Positions 54,471 through 63,834 of a DNA stretch of 64,000 nucleotides are shown one piece after another (within the stretch, counting starts at the first letter, position 1; every line of letters begins with the position of its first letter). This DNA is from Sphingomonas yunnanensis (GTDB lineage Bacteria > Pseudomonadota > Alphaproteobacteria > Sphingomonadales > Sphingomonadaceae). The DNA lies in the NCBI RefSeq assembly GCF_019898765.1, contig NZ_JAIOKB010000001.1, positions 1,225,234 through 1,289,233 on the forward strand. Reading direction: 5' to 3'. The notes below the pieces were generated by a model. That model was not told the origin of the DNA and searched no databases. It was given only the letters and a program-made list of their open reading frames with translations. Both the position numbers and the translations under genes were made by a program.

Positions 54471-55688
54471 ATGTCCCATTCCCTTCCCGACGGCGACGGC
54501 CGCGTCGCGAAGCTTCCACTACCTGCGCTGCTCGCGTTGGCGCTGACAGGCTTCCTCTGCATCGCCACGGAGACGCTGCCCGCCGGACTGCTCCCTCAGA
54601 TGACGAGCGACCTCGACCTGTCACCTGCGCTCGCCGGTCAGACGGTCACGGCCTACGCCCTCGGTTCACTCATGACCGCCATCCCGCTGACACTCGCGAC
54701 CGCGACCTGGCCGCGACGGCGAGCGCTGCTCCTTACCGTCGCCGGCTTCCTGCTTTTTAACTCCGTGACGGCGCTGTCATCGAACATCGCCATCATCCTC
54801 GTCGCTCGCTTTCTGGCAGGATGCGCGGCAGGCCTCGCGTGGAGTCTCATCGCGGCCTATGCGAGGCGCATGGTCGTGTCGTCCTTGCAGGGCAAAGCCG
54901 TCGCCGTGGCAATGATCGGCACTCCGATCGCCTTGTCGATCGGGGTGCCGCTGGGGACGTGGCTAGGATCGAGCTTTGGCTGGCGACATGCCTTCACGAT
55001 CATGTCCGCGATTGCGGCAGTCCTCGCGATATGGATCCTCTGTGTGGTGCCGAGCTTCCCGGGTCAGCCGCGCGGTCAGCGGCCCGCGCTGCTCCGAACT
55101 CTACTTCATCCCGGCGTGCGGCCAATCCTGCTCGTCGTGCTCGCCTGGATGCTGGGCCACAACATCATCTACACCTACATCGCTCCCCTCGTCGCACAGG
55201 CCGGGCTGGGAGAGCGGGTCGATCTTGTGCTGCTGGTATTTGGGGTGGCGTCGCTCGGCGGCATCTGGCTGAGCAGCAGGCTCGTCGACCGCGCGCTGCG
55301 TCATACCGTAATCGTTAGCCTGGCGGTGTTCACGCTGGTCGCGCTCGGTTTCGCGGTTGCGGCCAAGTCGCCAGCATGGGTCATTGCCGGCGTCGCGATC
55401 TGGGGCTTGAGCTTCGGCGGAGCCGCGACGCTGCTGCAAACCGCGCTCGCCGATGCCGCAGGAGCGGGAGCAGAGATCGCGCTGTCGATGAACGTGGTCG
55501 CCTGGAACCTGGCCATCGCTGGTGGCAGTGTCACCGGCGGCCTCCTGCTCGAGTGGGCGGGCGTCTCATCCTTTCCGTACGCGGTCGCCGTACTTGTTAT
55601 GCTCGCTCTCAGTATCGCGTTGCGATCGGTCGAGCACGGCTTTCCTGTCGGACCGCGCCCAAGCGCCGACCGGGTCGCCGCGCACTGA
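54471..55688 (+). CDS. MFS transporter (sugar-efflux/drug-resistance type)
   Basis: The 405-residue protein has twelve hydrophobic segments. The N-terminus (ALLALALTGFLCIATETLPA, then GLLPQMTSDLDLSPALAGQT) and TM4-5 (LAGCAAGLAWSLIAAYARRM, PIALSIGVPLGTWLGSSFGW) match the DHA1 group of proton-driven exporters such as the YdeA/SotB-like and arabinose-polymer-type transporters. The start at 54471 has GAGG at a proper distance. Divergent TetR control suggests that export is induced by its substrate. Confidence 0.85.
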   Translation: MSHSLPDGDGRVAKLPLPALLALALTGFLCIATETLPAGLLPQMTSDLDLSPALAGQTVTAYALGSLMTAIPLTLATATWPRRRALLLTVAGFLLFNSVTALSSNIAIILVARFLAGCAAGLAWSLIAAYARRMVVSSLQGKAVAVAMIGTPIALSIGVPLGTWLGSSFGWRHAFTIMSAIAAVLAIWILCVVPSFPGQPRGQRPALLRTLLHPGVRPILLVVLAWMLGHNIIYTYIAPLVAQAGLGERVDLVLLVFGVASLGGIWLSSRLVDRALRHTVIVSLAVFTLVALGFAVAAKSPAWVIAGVAIWGLSFGGAATLLQTALADAAGAGAEIALSMNVVAWNLAIAGGSVTGGLLLEWAGVSSFPYAVAVLVMLALSIALRSVEHGFPVGPRPSADRVAAH

Positions 55689-55795
55689 TTGCCGACCGGT
55701 TCTTGAGGCCGACCTCGTAGCTAAGCCAGTAGACCGAGGTCGAGCCCTCCAGCGACGGACTGCAGCTCTGGCGCCATTCCTGGTTCTGCTTCGAT

Positions 55796-55870
55796 GCCGA
55801 GCGGAGACCCGATAGCGGTCATTCCCGGCGCCCCAACCAATCCCCAACTCCGGTCGCTCGTTCATTTGTA
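55796..55870 (-). repeat. Dispersed intergenic repeat, copy 10
   Basis: GACCC at 55806 and TTCAT at 55861 are 55 nt apart; the hairpin arms GACC and GGTC are intact with loop CGATAGC. CCCAACTCCGGTCGCT before TTCAT matches copy 6 almost exactly. It lies in the 317-base gap between convergent MFS and CE15 genes, about 135 nt past the CE15 stop and in its sense. Nothing else was seen in the gap. Confidence 0.68.
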
Positions 55871-56005
55871 CGATCGACGCTACTGAGCGTCCGTGACGGC
55901 GTCCGTTTGGCCTTGTAGTCGGCAGCTAGAGGTAGTTTGGCGGGTGACTTCGCATTAGCTCTCCTCCTCCTCGGCATCCGCTTCGGGCGCTTGCGGACGC
56001 AAAAG

Positions 56006-57496
56006 TCACCGCCGCCCGATCTTTCGGTCAGCCCACCGCAGGAAGGACTCCATGTTCGGTGCGTCCGTATGCCCGCCCTCGTGCTGGCGCCAAGCGAGTT
56101 CGCCATCGATCAGCTCGGTGGTTGGAGGCGGGATAACGGCCGCCCTATAGTCATTTCCGCGGCCGAGATCCCGCTTGCCAAGCAGGGTCCAGGCACGCCC
56201 GGCAGCGATCGTCGCCATGTAGCTGCCTTGCTGGTCGAGCCACTCTGCGTCGCCTTGCGCGGGAATGCCGTAGCTCACGAACGCGAGGCGCGGGGCGACG
56301 AGCGCGAGCAATTCATGTGCGTCGACCGGAATGTCCGCCGCCGTCTTCCGACCAAGCTGCCCCTGCTCCGTTCCGTATTTGAGGAAGTTGCCAGCCATCC
56401 AGTGGTAGCTGCCGGCCCCGGTGAGGTTCTCGACCTGCTCGCCCAGGTTGCGGCGATGTGGCTTCACGCCACCCTCGCCTGAGGAGCCGATCAGGACCAT
56501 CTCGAACCGCTCATCGAAGGCCGCTGCGACCAGCGCTGCTTTACCCCACCGCGACACGCCCTCGACGCCGACGTGCGCCGCGTCGATCTCCGGCCGTATG
56601 GTCAGGTAATCGAGGAGCCGACTTGCGCCCCAGCCCCAAGCCCGCAACGCGCCCCATTGCTCCGGCGTCCGAGCGCGCCCCTGATTAGCAAGGCCGATCA
56701 CGCCTTCGCGCAAGCCGGCGCCATCGTCGGCCTGGATGCTTGCGGTGTCGAGCAGAGCGACACTCCAACCATCCGCTATGAGCTTGGCCACCCGATCGTC
56801 GCGGGGTGGCATCGGCGGGAAGTTGCCAGGCTCCACGAACGCCAGCCCAGGATGCGCGGCAAAGATCGCGCCGAGCGATGGATCCCGCTGGAGCAGCAGC
56901 GCCTTCATCGCCCCGTCCAGGCGAGCGGCGTCGCGCGCGTCGGGCTGCGAGGGCGCCGGGTAACGAGCCGGCGCGAACATGATGAGCAAGGGTACACGCC
57001 CTTTTGCGTTGGCTGGCAGGACGAGCGTGACCCTCAAATTAACGGCGATCTGCGGCGCCCCTCGGTTGTCGAGGTGGCCGACCAGCTGTTGCGCGAGCGC
57101 TGGCCGGCCTCCGATGAACTCACGATCGGTGCTGTCGACGCGCCAAGTGACCGTTGGCGCAGCGGCGGGAACGCGACCGTAGACCTCACGCTCGAACAGT
57201 TCCACCAGCTCAGGGCGGCGCTCACGCTTCCACATGGCCGCGCTGGTCACCGGGCGCCCATCCGCCATCGTCATGAGATCTGGCCAGACCGGATAGGGGT
57301 TCGCCTTAAGAGGATCGTAGTTGGCCGCGTTCGCCGCCTCCGGGTCGCCGCTGGGGCCCGGTCGCAATTGCACGATGCCCAGTTGTCGCATCATGCCCTG
57401 ATGGTCCTGCTCGGCCGCCGTTGGTGCGTCACCGGCCGCCGGGAGAAGCAAAGCCGCAAGCAGCAGCCCGCCCGATCGCCAACTACCTAGCCGCAT
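56006..57496 (-). CDS. Glucuronoyl esterase-like protein (CE15)
   Basis: The 496-residue exported protein (signal ending AAGDA) matches CE15 glucuronoyl esterases: an N-terminal region with YPVWPDLMTMADGRPVTSA and MWKRERRPELVELFEREVYG, the nucleophile elbow VGVEGVSRWGKAALVA (Ser near 317, GxSRxG), DERFEMVLIGSSGEGG, and the His region QHEGGHTDAPN (near 472). Such enzymes split ester bonds between lignin alcohols and the 4-O-methyl-glucuronic acid of xylan. AGGAGAG precedes the ATG. It is divergent from the GntR gene and in a locus with other xylan-related genes. Confidence 0.85.
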   Translation of the reverse strand: MRLGSWRSGGLLLAALLLPAAGDAPTAAEQDHQGMMRQLGIVQLRPGPSGDPEAANAANYDPLKANPYPVWPDLMTMADGRPVTSAAMWKRERRPELVELFEREVYGRVPAAAPTVTWRVDSTDREFIGGRPALAQQLVGHLDNRGAPQIAVNLRVTLVLPANAKGRVPLLIMFAPARYPAPSQPDARDAARLDGAMKALLLQRDPSLGAIFAAHPGLAFVEPGNFPPMPPRDDRVAKLIADGWSVALLDTASIQADDGAGLREGVIGLANQGRARTPEQWGALRAWGWGASRLLDYLTIRPEIDAAHVGVEGVSRWGKAALVAAAFDERFEMVLIGSSGEGGVKPHRRNLGEQVENLTGAGSYHWMAGNFLKYGTEQGQLGRKTAADIPVDAHELLALVAPRLAFVSYGIPAQGDAEWLDQQGSYMATIAAGRAWTLLGKRDLGRGNDYRAAVIPPPTTELIDGELAWRQHEGGHTDAPNMESFLRWADRKIGRR

Positions 57497-57710
57497 CCGC
57501 TACTCTCCTAGGACACTCGTTCTCACCGGCCGGCAAGGTACCGCCCGCTTGTAGCGCTGCAAGTCCGGCTTGCGTTTTGCAGAGGCCCGCCGTTCGGACG
57601 CGTTCGCATCCACTGCGCAAGCGACTCTCACGCGGCAAACGGGAGCAAAGCGGCATGCCTGCAACTCAAAGCGGCTTAGAGATTGTCGGACGACGTGGTA
57701 AGGCAGGCAA

Positions 57711-58568
57711 ATGGCGGATAACAGCGCGCGTGAAGCTGACATCCGGAGCACGCCACTCCGTAGCGAATGGGACAAAGAGACTTTGACAGCGGAAGGATCG
57801 AAGATTGTTCCCGAGCGACTATACATGCAAGTCGCACGTCGCCTGCAGCAGTCGATCCGCTTGGGTCACTACCCGGTGAACAGTCGGCTGCCCTCTGAGC
57901 GCGAGCTCGCGGATCTCCTCGGCGTTAGCCGACCGACGGTCCGTGAAGCTATCATCGTTCTCGAGTTGCGCGGCGTGGTTGAGATGCGTCACAGCACAGG
58001 CGTCTACGTCATCGCAGCGGAGCCGGAGACGACGACTCCCGACCTGACGGACAATGTGGGCCCCTTCGAGGTAACTGAGGCACGACGCCTATTCGAAGGT
58101 GAGACTGCGGCCTTGGCCGCCGGTACGATCAGCGAGGCCGAGCTGACTGAACTGGAGGGCCTGTTGTCGCAGATGGCAGACGATGGATTAGACCCCACGA
58201 TACGCGAGCGAGCAGATCGCGATTTCCATCTGACCTTAGCTCGATCGACGCACAACGAGGCCATCGTCAGTGTAGTACAATCGCTTTGGGACAAGAGGTA
58301 TAGCTCGCCGTTGTGCGTCTATCTCTTTTCGCTCGCGAGGCAGATTGGAATCCAGCCGCCGGTGGACGACCATCGGCGCATCCTCGCCGCGCTACGGGCT
58401 CACGATCCGGATGGAGCTCGTGAGGCAATGCAGGCTCACCTGACACGCGTCACGGAAAGTCTCTACCGCGCGACAGAGCACGATGCCCGCGAGCGAGCGA
58501 GACTGAAGATGGACGAACGTCGTCACGTTTTCGCGCGGCGCGCGGGAGTGGCCGAGCCGGCAGAATGA
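57711..58568 (+). CDS. GntR-family regulator, FadR subfamily
   Basis: The 285-residue protein has a GntR winged helix (RRLQQSIRLGHYPVNSRLPS, then ELADLLGVSRPTVREAIIVL and VVEMRHSTGVYV) and an all-helical FCD domain (EARRLFEGETAALAAGTISE, DRDFHLTLARSTHNEAIVSV, HRRILAALRAHDPDGAREAM) with the Asp/His residues of the metal site. FCD regulators often sense uronates or other sugar acids (as UxuR/ExuR). Here it sits between the CE15 esterase and glycosidase/receptor genes, so it is the probable regulator of the glucuronoxylan locus. AAGG precedes the ATG. Confidence 0.85.
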   Translation: MADNSAREADIRSTPLRSEWDKETLTAEGSKIVPERLYMQVARRLQQSIRLGHYPVNSRLPSERELADLLGVSRPTVREAIIVLELRGVVEMRHSTGVYVIAAEPETTTPDLTDNVGPFEVTEARRLFEGETAALAAGTISEAELTELEGLLSQMADDGLDPTIRERADRDFHLTLARSTHNEAIVSVVQSLWDKRYSSPLCVYLFSLARQIGIQPPVDDHRRILAALRAHDPDGAREAMQAHLTRVTESLYRATEHDARERARLKMDERRHVFARRAGVAEPAE

Positions 58569-58819
58569 CCATGCCGGCATAGGATGGGATCGCTCGCGGA
58601 GCCCACGCACTTTCAGCATCCGAGGGATCCGCCCGCAGCGAGCGGATCAGGGGAGCGCACTTGATTGGTCGCGCCCGATCATCTACGAACGACGCGGAAA
58701 GCTCCCACGATCAAGCCCTTGCATCGTAGCTGCAACAAGCGCGCGCGCGTCGGCTTCGAGACCTCGCAGCACGTAGGCGGGCCACTCGCCGCCCACATCG
58801 ATGCAGGATGGCGGCCGCC

Positions 58820-60505
58820 TCAGCGATAGCGGTAGAGCCGAAGACGATAAACCTTCCTGTCGCCAGCATCCTTTGAGAACAATCGCAGAGACTGTCCTTG
58901 GCCCGTCTCATCACCATTCAGCCGCCGACCGGTGACGAACTGGCCGTCTTGGAAGAGCTGCTCGTCGATGCTGTCGACGCCGACGATCGGAAGGCCGGGG
59001 CGATCCGTGGTGAAACTGAGCTGCACATCGCCGCTGCCCACGACCAGGAACTCGTCCGGGGCGGTCTGCAGGAACATCGCTGCCACCCGACTGGTCTGAT
59101 CGACGTCGCCCTTTGCCCCGCCGGCGCGAGTCATGTTGACGATGTAGTCGCCGATGCGGCCGCGTCCCGCGCGCTGCGCTCCGCCTTCCATCAGCACGGT
59201 CGTGAGCCCACCTTCCACCTGCTTCTGCAGGATCGTGGGCGCGAGAGGAGCAAGCTGGCCGTAGAGCGCCGTCATCGCGGGGTCGCCCTCGCCCGCCGCA
59301 CTGAGCCCGATACTCGCGTCTCCCTGCAACACGACGCCCTCCCCATCGATCCCGAATGGCGAGAAGCCGACGGCGCCCAACGTACCGAAGCTATAGAGCG
59401 CGTTCGCCGCCCCGACCGGACCGCCGCGAGCTTCCGGCACGAACAGGGGGTTATCGGGTCGCGTGTATTGCGACGCCCAGCTGGCGTAATCCTCGAAGTA
59501 GATGTCAGGTGCCAGGAAGTCGAGCGATGGTGCGCCCGCCTTATAGACATCAATGGCAAAGGGCAGCGGACCGCCAGAATTGTACTGGCCTGGCTCGTAA
59601 TTGGGCCGGATCAGTGCCGCGTTGGTGAACATGGGAAGCTGGTACTGCGCCTTCCCCGCCGAAGCGACGCCTTCAATGAAGGTCGCGTAAGCCCATGACA
59701 TGAACAGCGAGTCGGTCATCGACTGATCGCCGAAAACCTCGCGCCACGATCCCGCAGTGCGGGCGCCAGCAGTTTCCCAAGCGGTGCGCAACGTCGGATG
59801 CAACGTGGACCGGTTCGCCGCGAGGTAGCGCAAGAGCGGCTCGGGCACCGGTGCGGCCAGCGCTGCACCGGCGGCCGCCGAATGGTCGCGCGACTCCGGA
59901 ATGACGCCCACCTCATTCTCGACCTGGACCATCAAAACGGTGTGCTGCGCCGCGTCGACGGCACGAAGGTGCCGCATCAGTTCGCCGAACGCGCGCGCAT
60001 CCGCGCCCCTAGTGGTCGTCGAGAACGGCGACAGTCGCTCGGTTCCACGTCCGTCGCTGGTCTGCGCGCGCGCGAACCGCGTCTGATCGCGCTTCACCCA
60101 TGCGGGCACATAGCTCGAATACGTATTCTTCCAGGCTCCGAACCAGAGGAGGACCAGCCGAAGGTTCTGCGCGCGCGCGCCCTTCAGCAAGCCGTCGACA
60201 TTGCTGAAGTCGAAACGGCCCTCCTGCGGCTCGATCGTCTCCCACGCGACGGGTGCGAGCACCGTGTTGAGGTTCATCGCCTTCAGCCTGGGCCAGATCG
60301 GCGCCATGTAGGCGAGGTCGTTACTGCTCGAATTGTGGAGTTCGCCGCCCAGCACCAGGAAGGGTTTGCCGTCGACGATCAGCTGCGTTGCCTTGCCGCG
60401 CCGCTCAAGGTGCGGTGCGCCCGCGGACTGCGCCTGGGCAACCGTGCCTACGAGCAAGGCGACGCCAGTCAGGATTATTCGGGTGACGGAGAACAGGCTG
60501 GACAT
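58820..60505 (-). CDS. GH35-like beta-galactosidase-type glycosidase with DUF5597-like C-terminus
   Basis: The 561-residue exported protein (signal ending AQAQ) opens with a GH35/GH42-type barrel (LIVDGKPFLVLGGELHNSSS, LAPVAWETIEPQEGRFDFSN). The likely acid/base Glu is in VLMVQVENEVGVI (near 195) and the nucleophile Glu in PLFVPEARGGPVG (near 355). The C-terminal beta domain (FLVVGSGDVQLSFTTDRPGL) fits DUF5597. Proteins of this type are found in xylan and galactan loci. GGGAG precedes the ATG. A strong hairpin separates it from the receptor gene upstream. Confidence 0.85.
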   Translation of the reverse strand: MSSLFSVTRIILTGVALLVGTVAQAQSAGAPHLERRGKATQLIVDGKPFLVLGGELHNSSSNDLAYMAPIWPRLKAMNLNTVLAPVAWETIEPQEGRFDFSNVDGLLKGARAQNLRLVLLWFGAWKNTYSSYVPAWVKRDQTRFARAQTSDGRGTERLSPFSTTTRGADARAFGELMRHLRAVDAAQHTVLMVQVENEVGVIPESRDHSAAAGAALAAPVPEPLLRYLAANRSTLHPTLRTAWETAGARTAGSWREVFGDQSMTDSLFMSWAYATFIEGVASAGKAQYQLPMFTNAALIRPNYEPGQYNSGGPLPFAIDVYKAGAPSLDFLAPDIYFEDYASWASQYTRPDNPLFVPEARGGPVGAANALYSFGTLGAVGFSPFGIDGEGVVLQGDASIGLSAAGEGDPAMTALYGQLAPLAPTILQKQVEGGLTTVLMEGGAQRAGRGRIGDYIVNMTRAGGAKGDVDQTSRVAAMFLQTAPDEFLVVGSGDVQLSFTTDRPGLPIVGVDSIDEQLFQDGQFVTGRRLNGDETGQGQSLRLFSKDAGDRKVYRLRLYRYR

Positions 60506-60542
60506 CGCAGCTCCCTAAGTGGGTCTCGCAAATCAACAAAGG

Positions 60543-60568
60543 GGCCGGCCTCTTGTGGGAGGCCGGCC
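60543..60568 (-). terminator. Strong hairpin between the TonB receptor and the glycosidase gene
   Basis: GGCCGGCCTC and GAGGCCGGCC form a perfect 10-bp stem with a 6-nt loop in the 110-nt space between the two minus-strand genes. In minus-strand sense it is followed by CCCCTTTGTT. It could be a partial terminator or a processing/stability hairpin that lowers glycosidase expression relative to the receptor. Confidence 0.65.
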
Positions 60569-60615
60569 TAGCAACGGCGAGTCTCGGAGAAGGAGTCGAG
60601 ACGCGCCGCAACCGC

Positions 60616-63600
60616 TTAGAAGCTTGCGCGCAGGCCGAAGAGGACCTGCCGCCCGGGATAGTAGACGCTGTACGCGGCATTGTCGTAGCCGAAGGTCGTG
60701 CGGATCGGCGCATTGGTCAGGTTGAGCATGTCGAGTGTGAGCCGCACTGCCTTGTTCATGAAGGGCAGCTGATAGCCCGCCGACAGGTCTAGCTGGCCGC
60801 GCGCGTCCGCCAGCAGGCCCAGCGGCAGGTTGTTCTGCGGCGCGTTGGCCGCGATCACCCCGCCCTGCCAGACGTAGTTGAGGCTCAGCGAGAGGCCATA
60901 GTTCTCGTAATAGCCCTGGAGGTTGTACTGCCAGCGCGGAACGCCCGCGGCCACGAGCCCGCTGTCGGACTTCTGCGTGATGTGCGTGCCGTTTGCCTGG
61001 AAGCCGAGCCCCTTGACGACGAAGTCGAGGGGCTGGTTCCATGTGCCCTCGACTCCCTTGATCACGAGGTTGTTGAGATTGACCGGTAGGTTGACCGTGA
61101 TCGGCACCGCGGACACCGCGACGCCCGAGGCGGCGGCACGGTCGAGCAGCGCCTGGCGCTGCGTCGCCTGCAGCGCGTCGACCGGGATGTTGAGCTCGGA
61201 GAAGGGCGTCGCCTGCTGGATCGTGGCCGTGAATCCGTTGATGCTCTTCCGGAAGAGCGCCACGCCGATGTAGCCCGCGCCACCCGTGTAGAACTCGCCT
61301 CCGACGTCGATGTTGTCGGAGGTGTAGGGCTGGAGCGCGGGGTTGCCCGCCGTGGCGATCTGCGCGCTCGGGTCGGAGAAGGTGACGCCGGGCAGGATCG
61401 AGCCCGCGTCGGGCCGCGTCAGCGACTTGGACACGGCGAAGCGCAGCTTCAGGTTGTCGAGCACGTCGTAGCTGAGGTTCGCCGACGGCAAGACCTCCTC
61501 GTAGTTCGAGTCGGCGACGATATCGACGATGGCGGTGCCGATCTGGCTGGGGCCGACGACGTGCTGCTTGGTATAGGTGTAGCGGAAGCCCGCGTTCGCG
61601 CGCAGCTCGCGGCCGAACAGCTCGGACGTGCCGTTGATCTCGGCGTACCCGCCGTACACCTTCTCGTCGATGTCTCCGGTGGACCCGCCCGTCACGGCAC
61701 CGCGCGTCTCCGGCGCGGTGTCGCGGAACTGCGCATAGTTGGTCACTTCCTTCAGGCGATCGAGGTCGGGGACGATGAAGCTCGTCACGCCGAACGAGCC
61801 GCGCGACAGGTGGCCGAAGTTGGTCGCGGCGGTGCGCATCAGATATTGCGGGATCGCGCTGGTGGGGACGCTGCCGGTGTTGCCGGTGCACGGACTGCCG
61901 CACACCGACAGCTGGAACGGGTTGGTGTTGTCGTAGGCCCGGACGCTGCGCTTGGCCTGGTCGTAGGCCGCACCGAACTTCACGTTGAGCGCGTCGTCGC
62001 CGACATAGATGTCGAGGTGCGCGCCGCGCGTCTCAGTCTCGCGACGCACGTTCTGGACGTTGACGCGGTACCATTGCCAGCCGAGGTTTGGGTCTCCGAG
62101 GTCGACGTTGGCGCCGATGATCGGCTGTGGGTTGCCGTTGGTGTTGTCGTAGGCGACCTCGACGCCCGAGTTCGGCGCCGTTTGGAAGGCGAAGGTCGGC
62201 TGCTCCCGGAAGAAGGTGCTCTTGCCGAAGTTGGCCGACAGGTCGACCTTGACCGTCTCGCTCGGCTTCCACGACGCGCTCGGCGTCACGTTCCAGAACT
62301 TGGTGTCCTGGTTGAAGATGCTGTTCTCAGAGAAGAAGGAGGAATTGGCGAACACGCCCGACGTGACGACGTTGTTCGAGTCGACCTCGATGTCGAACGG
62401 CACCATGCCGCCGGTCGACTGCGGCGACGTACCCGGCCCCGAGTTGCGCACCTGCCAGTTCATGTTCGAGCGCAGGTAATCGCGCTTCGATCGCGCCCAG
62501 ATCCCGTCGAGCGCGAAGTGTAGCGCGTCGGACGGGCGCCATTCGACCGCGCCGACCACCGAGATGCGCTCGCGCGTGCCCTCGGTCAGCACCGGTCGGC
62601 CCAGCCGCGGGATGATCGCCTTGGAGAGCTGGGACAGCGTCAAGCCCGATGTCGCCGCGAGATCGACCGGCGTTCCGGCGACCAGTCCGCGCCCGACGTT
62701 GGCGGGCGTGATCGAGGCGAAGCTGAAACCGTTGCTCTCGGGCGGCGAGACGTTGCAGCCGGTGCCGCAGGCGAGGTTGGCATCGGTGAAGCCGACCGTG
62801 TCATAGCCGTCCACGCGGGTCTTCTGGCGGACGCCCGCCACGCCGAGCAGTACGCCGAACGTGTCGCCGAAGGTGTGGCTGGCAACCAGCGCGCCGCGCG
62901 GCCCGACCTTGTCGTTACTGTCGGTATAGGCACCCTGCGCGACCACGGTGATGTGCGTGCCCGGCTTGTCGAACGGCCGGGCGTTGCGCAGATTGACTGT
63001 GCCGGCGATGCCGCCCTCCAGCGTCGAGGCAGTCGGCGTCTTGGCGACGTCGAGGCGGGTGAACAGCTCGGACGGGAAGAAGTCCAGGTCGACCTCACGG
63101 TTGCCGCCGCCCGACCCGTTGGTCCCGCCGTCCGATGCTACCGCGAACTGCGTGCCGTTGAGCAGCACCTTGGAGAAGCTGGGACCAAGTCCGCGGATCG
63201 AGACCTGCGTGCCCTCGCCGCTGATATCGCGGTTGAGGCGCACGCCCGGGATGCGATTAAGTGTCTCGGCGAGGTTGGTGGCGGGCAGCTTGCCGATGTC
63301 CTCGGCGAAGATCGAGTCACCGAACGCGACCGAGTTACGTTTGGCGTTGGTCGCACTCTGAAGCGAGGCGCGGATGCCGGTGACGACGATGTCCGCGCCG
63401 GGCTGCCCGCTCTCAGTGACCTGCTCGACGCTCTGCACGGCGGCAGGTGGAACCTGCGCGTTCGGGCTGGCGGCGGTGTCGACCTGCGTCGCGGGAGAGG
63501 GCTGTTGGCCACCAGGTCCGGGTTGCGCGGTGTTCTGCGCCTGGGCTTCGGCGGCAACGAGAGCCAATCCAGCGGCAGCTACCAGCAGCTGCACGCGATT

Positions 63601-63624
63601 CTTGTGGCGACGACGCACTGACAC
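60616..63624 (-). CDS. TonB-dependent outer-membrane receptor of the glucuronoxylan locus
   Basis: The 1002-residue receptor has a signal peptide (LLVAAAGLALVAAEAQAQ), a Gln/Pro-rich linker, a TonB box region (ADIVVTGIRASLQSATNAKR), a plug domain (LAETLNRIPGVRLNRDISGE, then SIRGLGPSFSKVLLNGTQFA and VDLDFFPSELFTRLDVAKTP) and a barrel ending YYPGRQVLFGLRASF. GTQVSIRGLGPSFSKV is diagnostic of the carbohydrate-locus receptor group of sphingomonads, Caulobacter and Xanthomonas. The start is GTG with GGAGGAGAG at ideal distance. It likely imports acidic xylo-oligosaccharides. Confidence 0.9.
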   Translation of the reverse strand: MSVRRRHKNRVQLLVAAAGLALVAAEAQAQNTAQPGPGGQQPSPATQVDTAASPNAQVPPAAVQSVEQVTESGQPGADIVVTGIRASLQSATNAKRNSVAFGDSIFAEDIGKLPATNLAETLNRIPGVRLNRDISGEGTQVSIRGLGPSFSKVLLNGTQFAVASDGGTNGSGGGNREVDLDFFPSELFTRLDVAKTPTASTLEGGIAGTVNLRNARPFDKPGTHITVVAQGAYTDSNDKVGPRGALVASHTFGDTFGVLLGVAGVRQKTRVDGYDTVGFTDANLACGTGCNVSPPESNGFSFASITPANVGRGLVAGTPVDLAATSGLTLSQLSKAIIPRLGRPVLTEGTRERISVVGAVEWRPSDALHFALDGIWARSKRDYLRSNMNWQVRNSGPGTSPQSTGGMVPFDIEVDSNNVVTSGVFANSSFFSENSIFNQDTKFWNVTPSASWKPSETVKVDLSANFGKSTFFREQPTFAFQTAPNSGVEVAYDNTNGNPQPIIGANVDLGDPNLGWQWYRVNVQNVRRETETRGAHLDIYVGDDALNVKFGAAYDQAKRSVRAYDNTNPFQLSVCGSPCTGNTGSVPTSAIPQYLMRTAATNFGHLSRGSFGVTSFIVPDLDRLKEVTNYAQFRDTAPETRGAVTGGSTGDIDEKVYGGYAEINGTSELFGRELRANAGFRYTYTKQHVVGPSQIGTAIVDIVADSNYEEVLPSANLSYDVLDNLKLRFAVSKSLTRPDAGSILPGVTFSDPSAQIATAGNPALQPYTSDNIDVGGEFYTGGAGYIGVALFRKSINGFTATIQQATPFSELNIPVDALQATQRQALLDRAAASGVAVSAVPITVNLPVNLNNLVIKGVEGTWNQPLDFVVKGLGFQANGTHITQKSDSGLVAAGVPRWQYNLQGYYENYGLSLSLNYVWQGGVIAANAPQNNLPLGLLADARGQLDLSAGYQLPFMNKAVRLTLDMLNLTNAPIRTTFGYDNAAYSVYYPGRQVLFGLRASF

Positions 63625-63674
63625 GAAGCCTCTCCTCCAATTTGATCACGCCTGCTTCGAGCCGGCAGGCTGAG

Positions 63675-63691
63675 TAGCGCCGTTAGCGCTA
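63675..63691. promoter_or_regulatory. 17-bp palindrome in the receptor/GH67 divergent region
   Basis: TAGCGC-CGTTA-GCGCTA is a perfect 6-bp inverted repeat 51 nt upstream of the receptor start. It resembles the GCGC-centred operators of LacI/GntR-type sugar regulators. Whether the nearby GntR protein binds here is unproven. Confidence 0.45.
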
Positions 63692-63834
63692 TCATCATCT
63701 TGGTATGTCGTTGAGGCTCTATCGTCAAGTCGGTAATTAGTTTTTGGTCTGGCAATCCTATTCTTACGTTTTATGACGATGCCAGTCAGACGCGGATCGC
63801 CGCGGCTGTTAAGTGGCTCCGGGGAGTGTTCAGG

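Noticed and set aside
55566..55865. Minus-strand frame starting MNERPELG, and similar ones near 24104, 35235, 41505 and 42983
   Set aside because: These are translations of the dispersed repeat; several copies contain stop codons in the same frame, so a coding function is unlikely.
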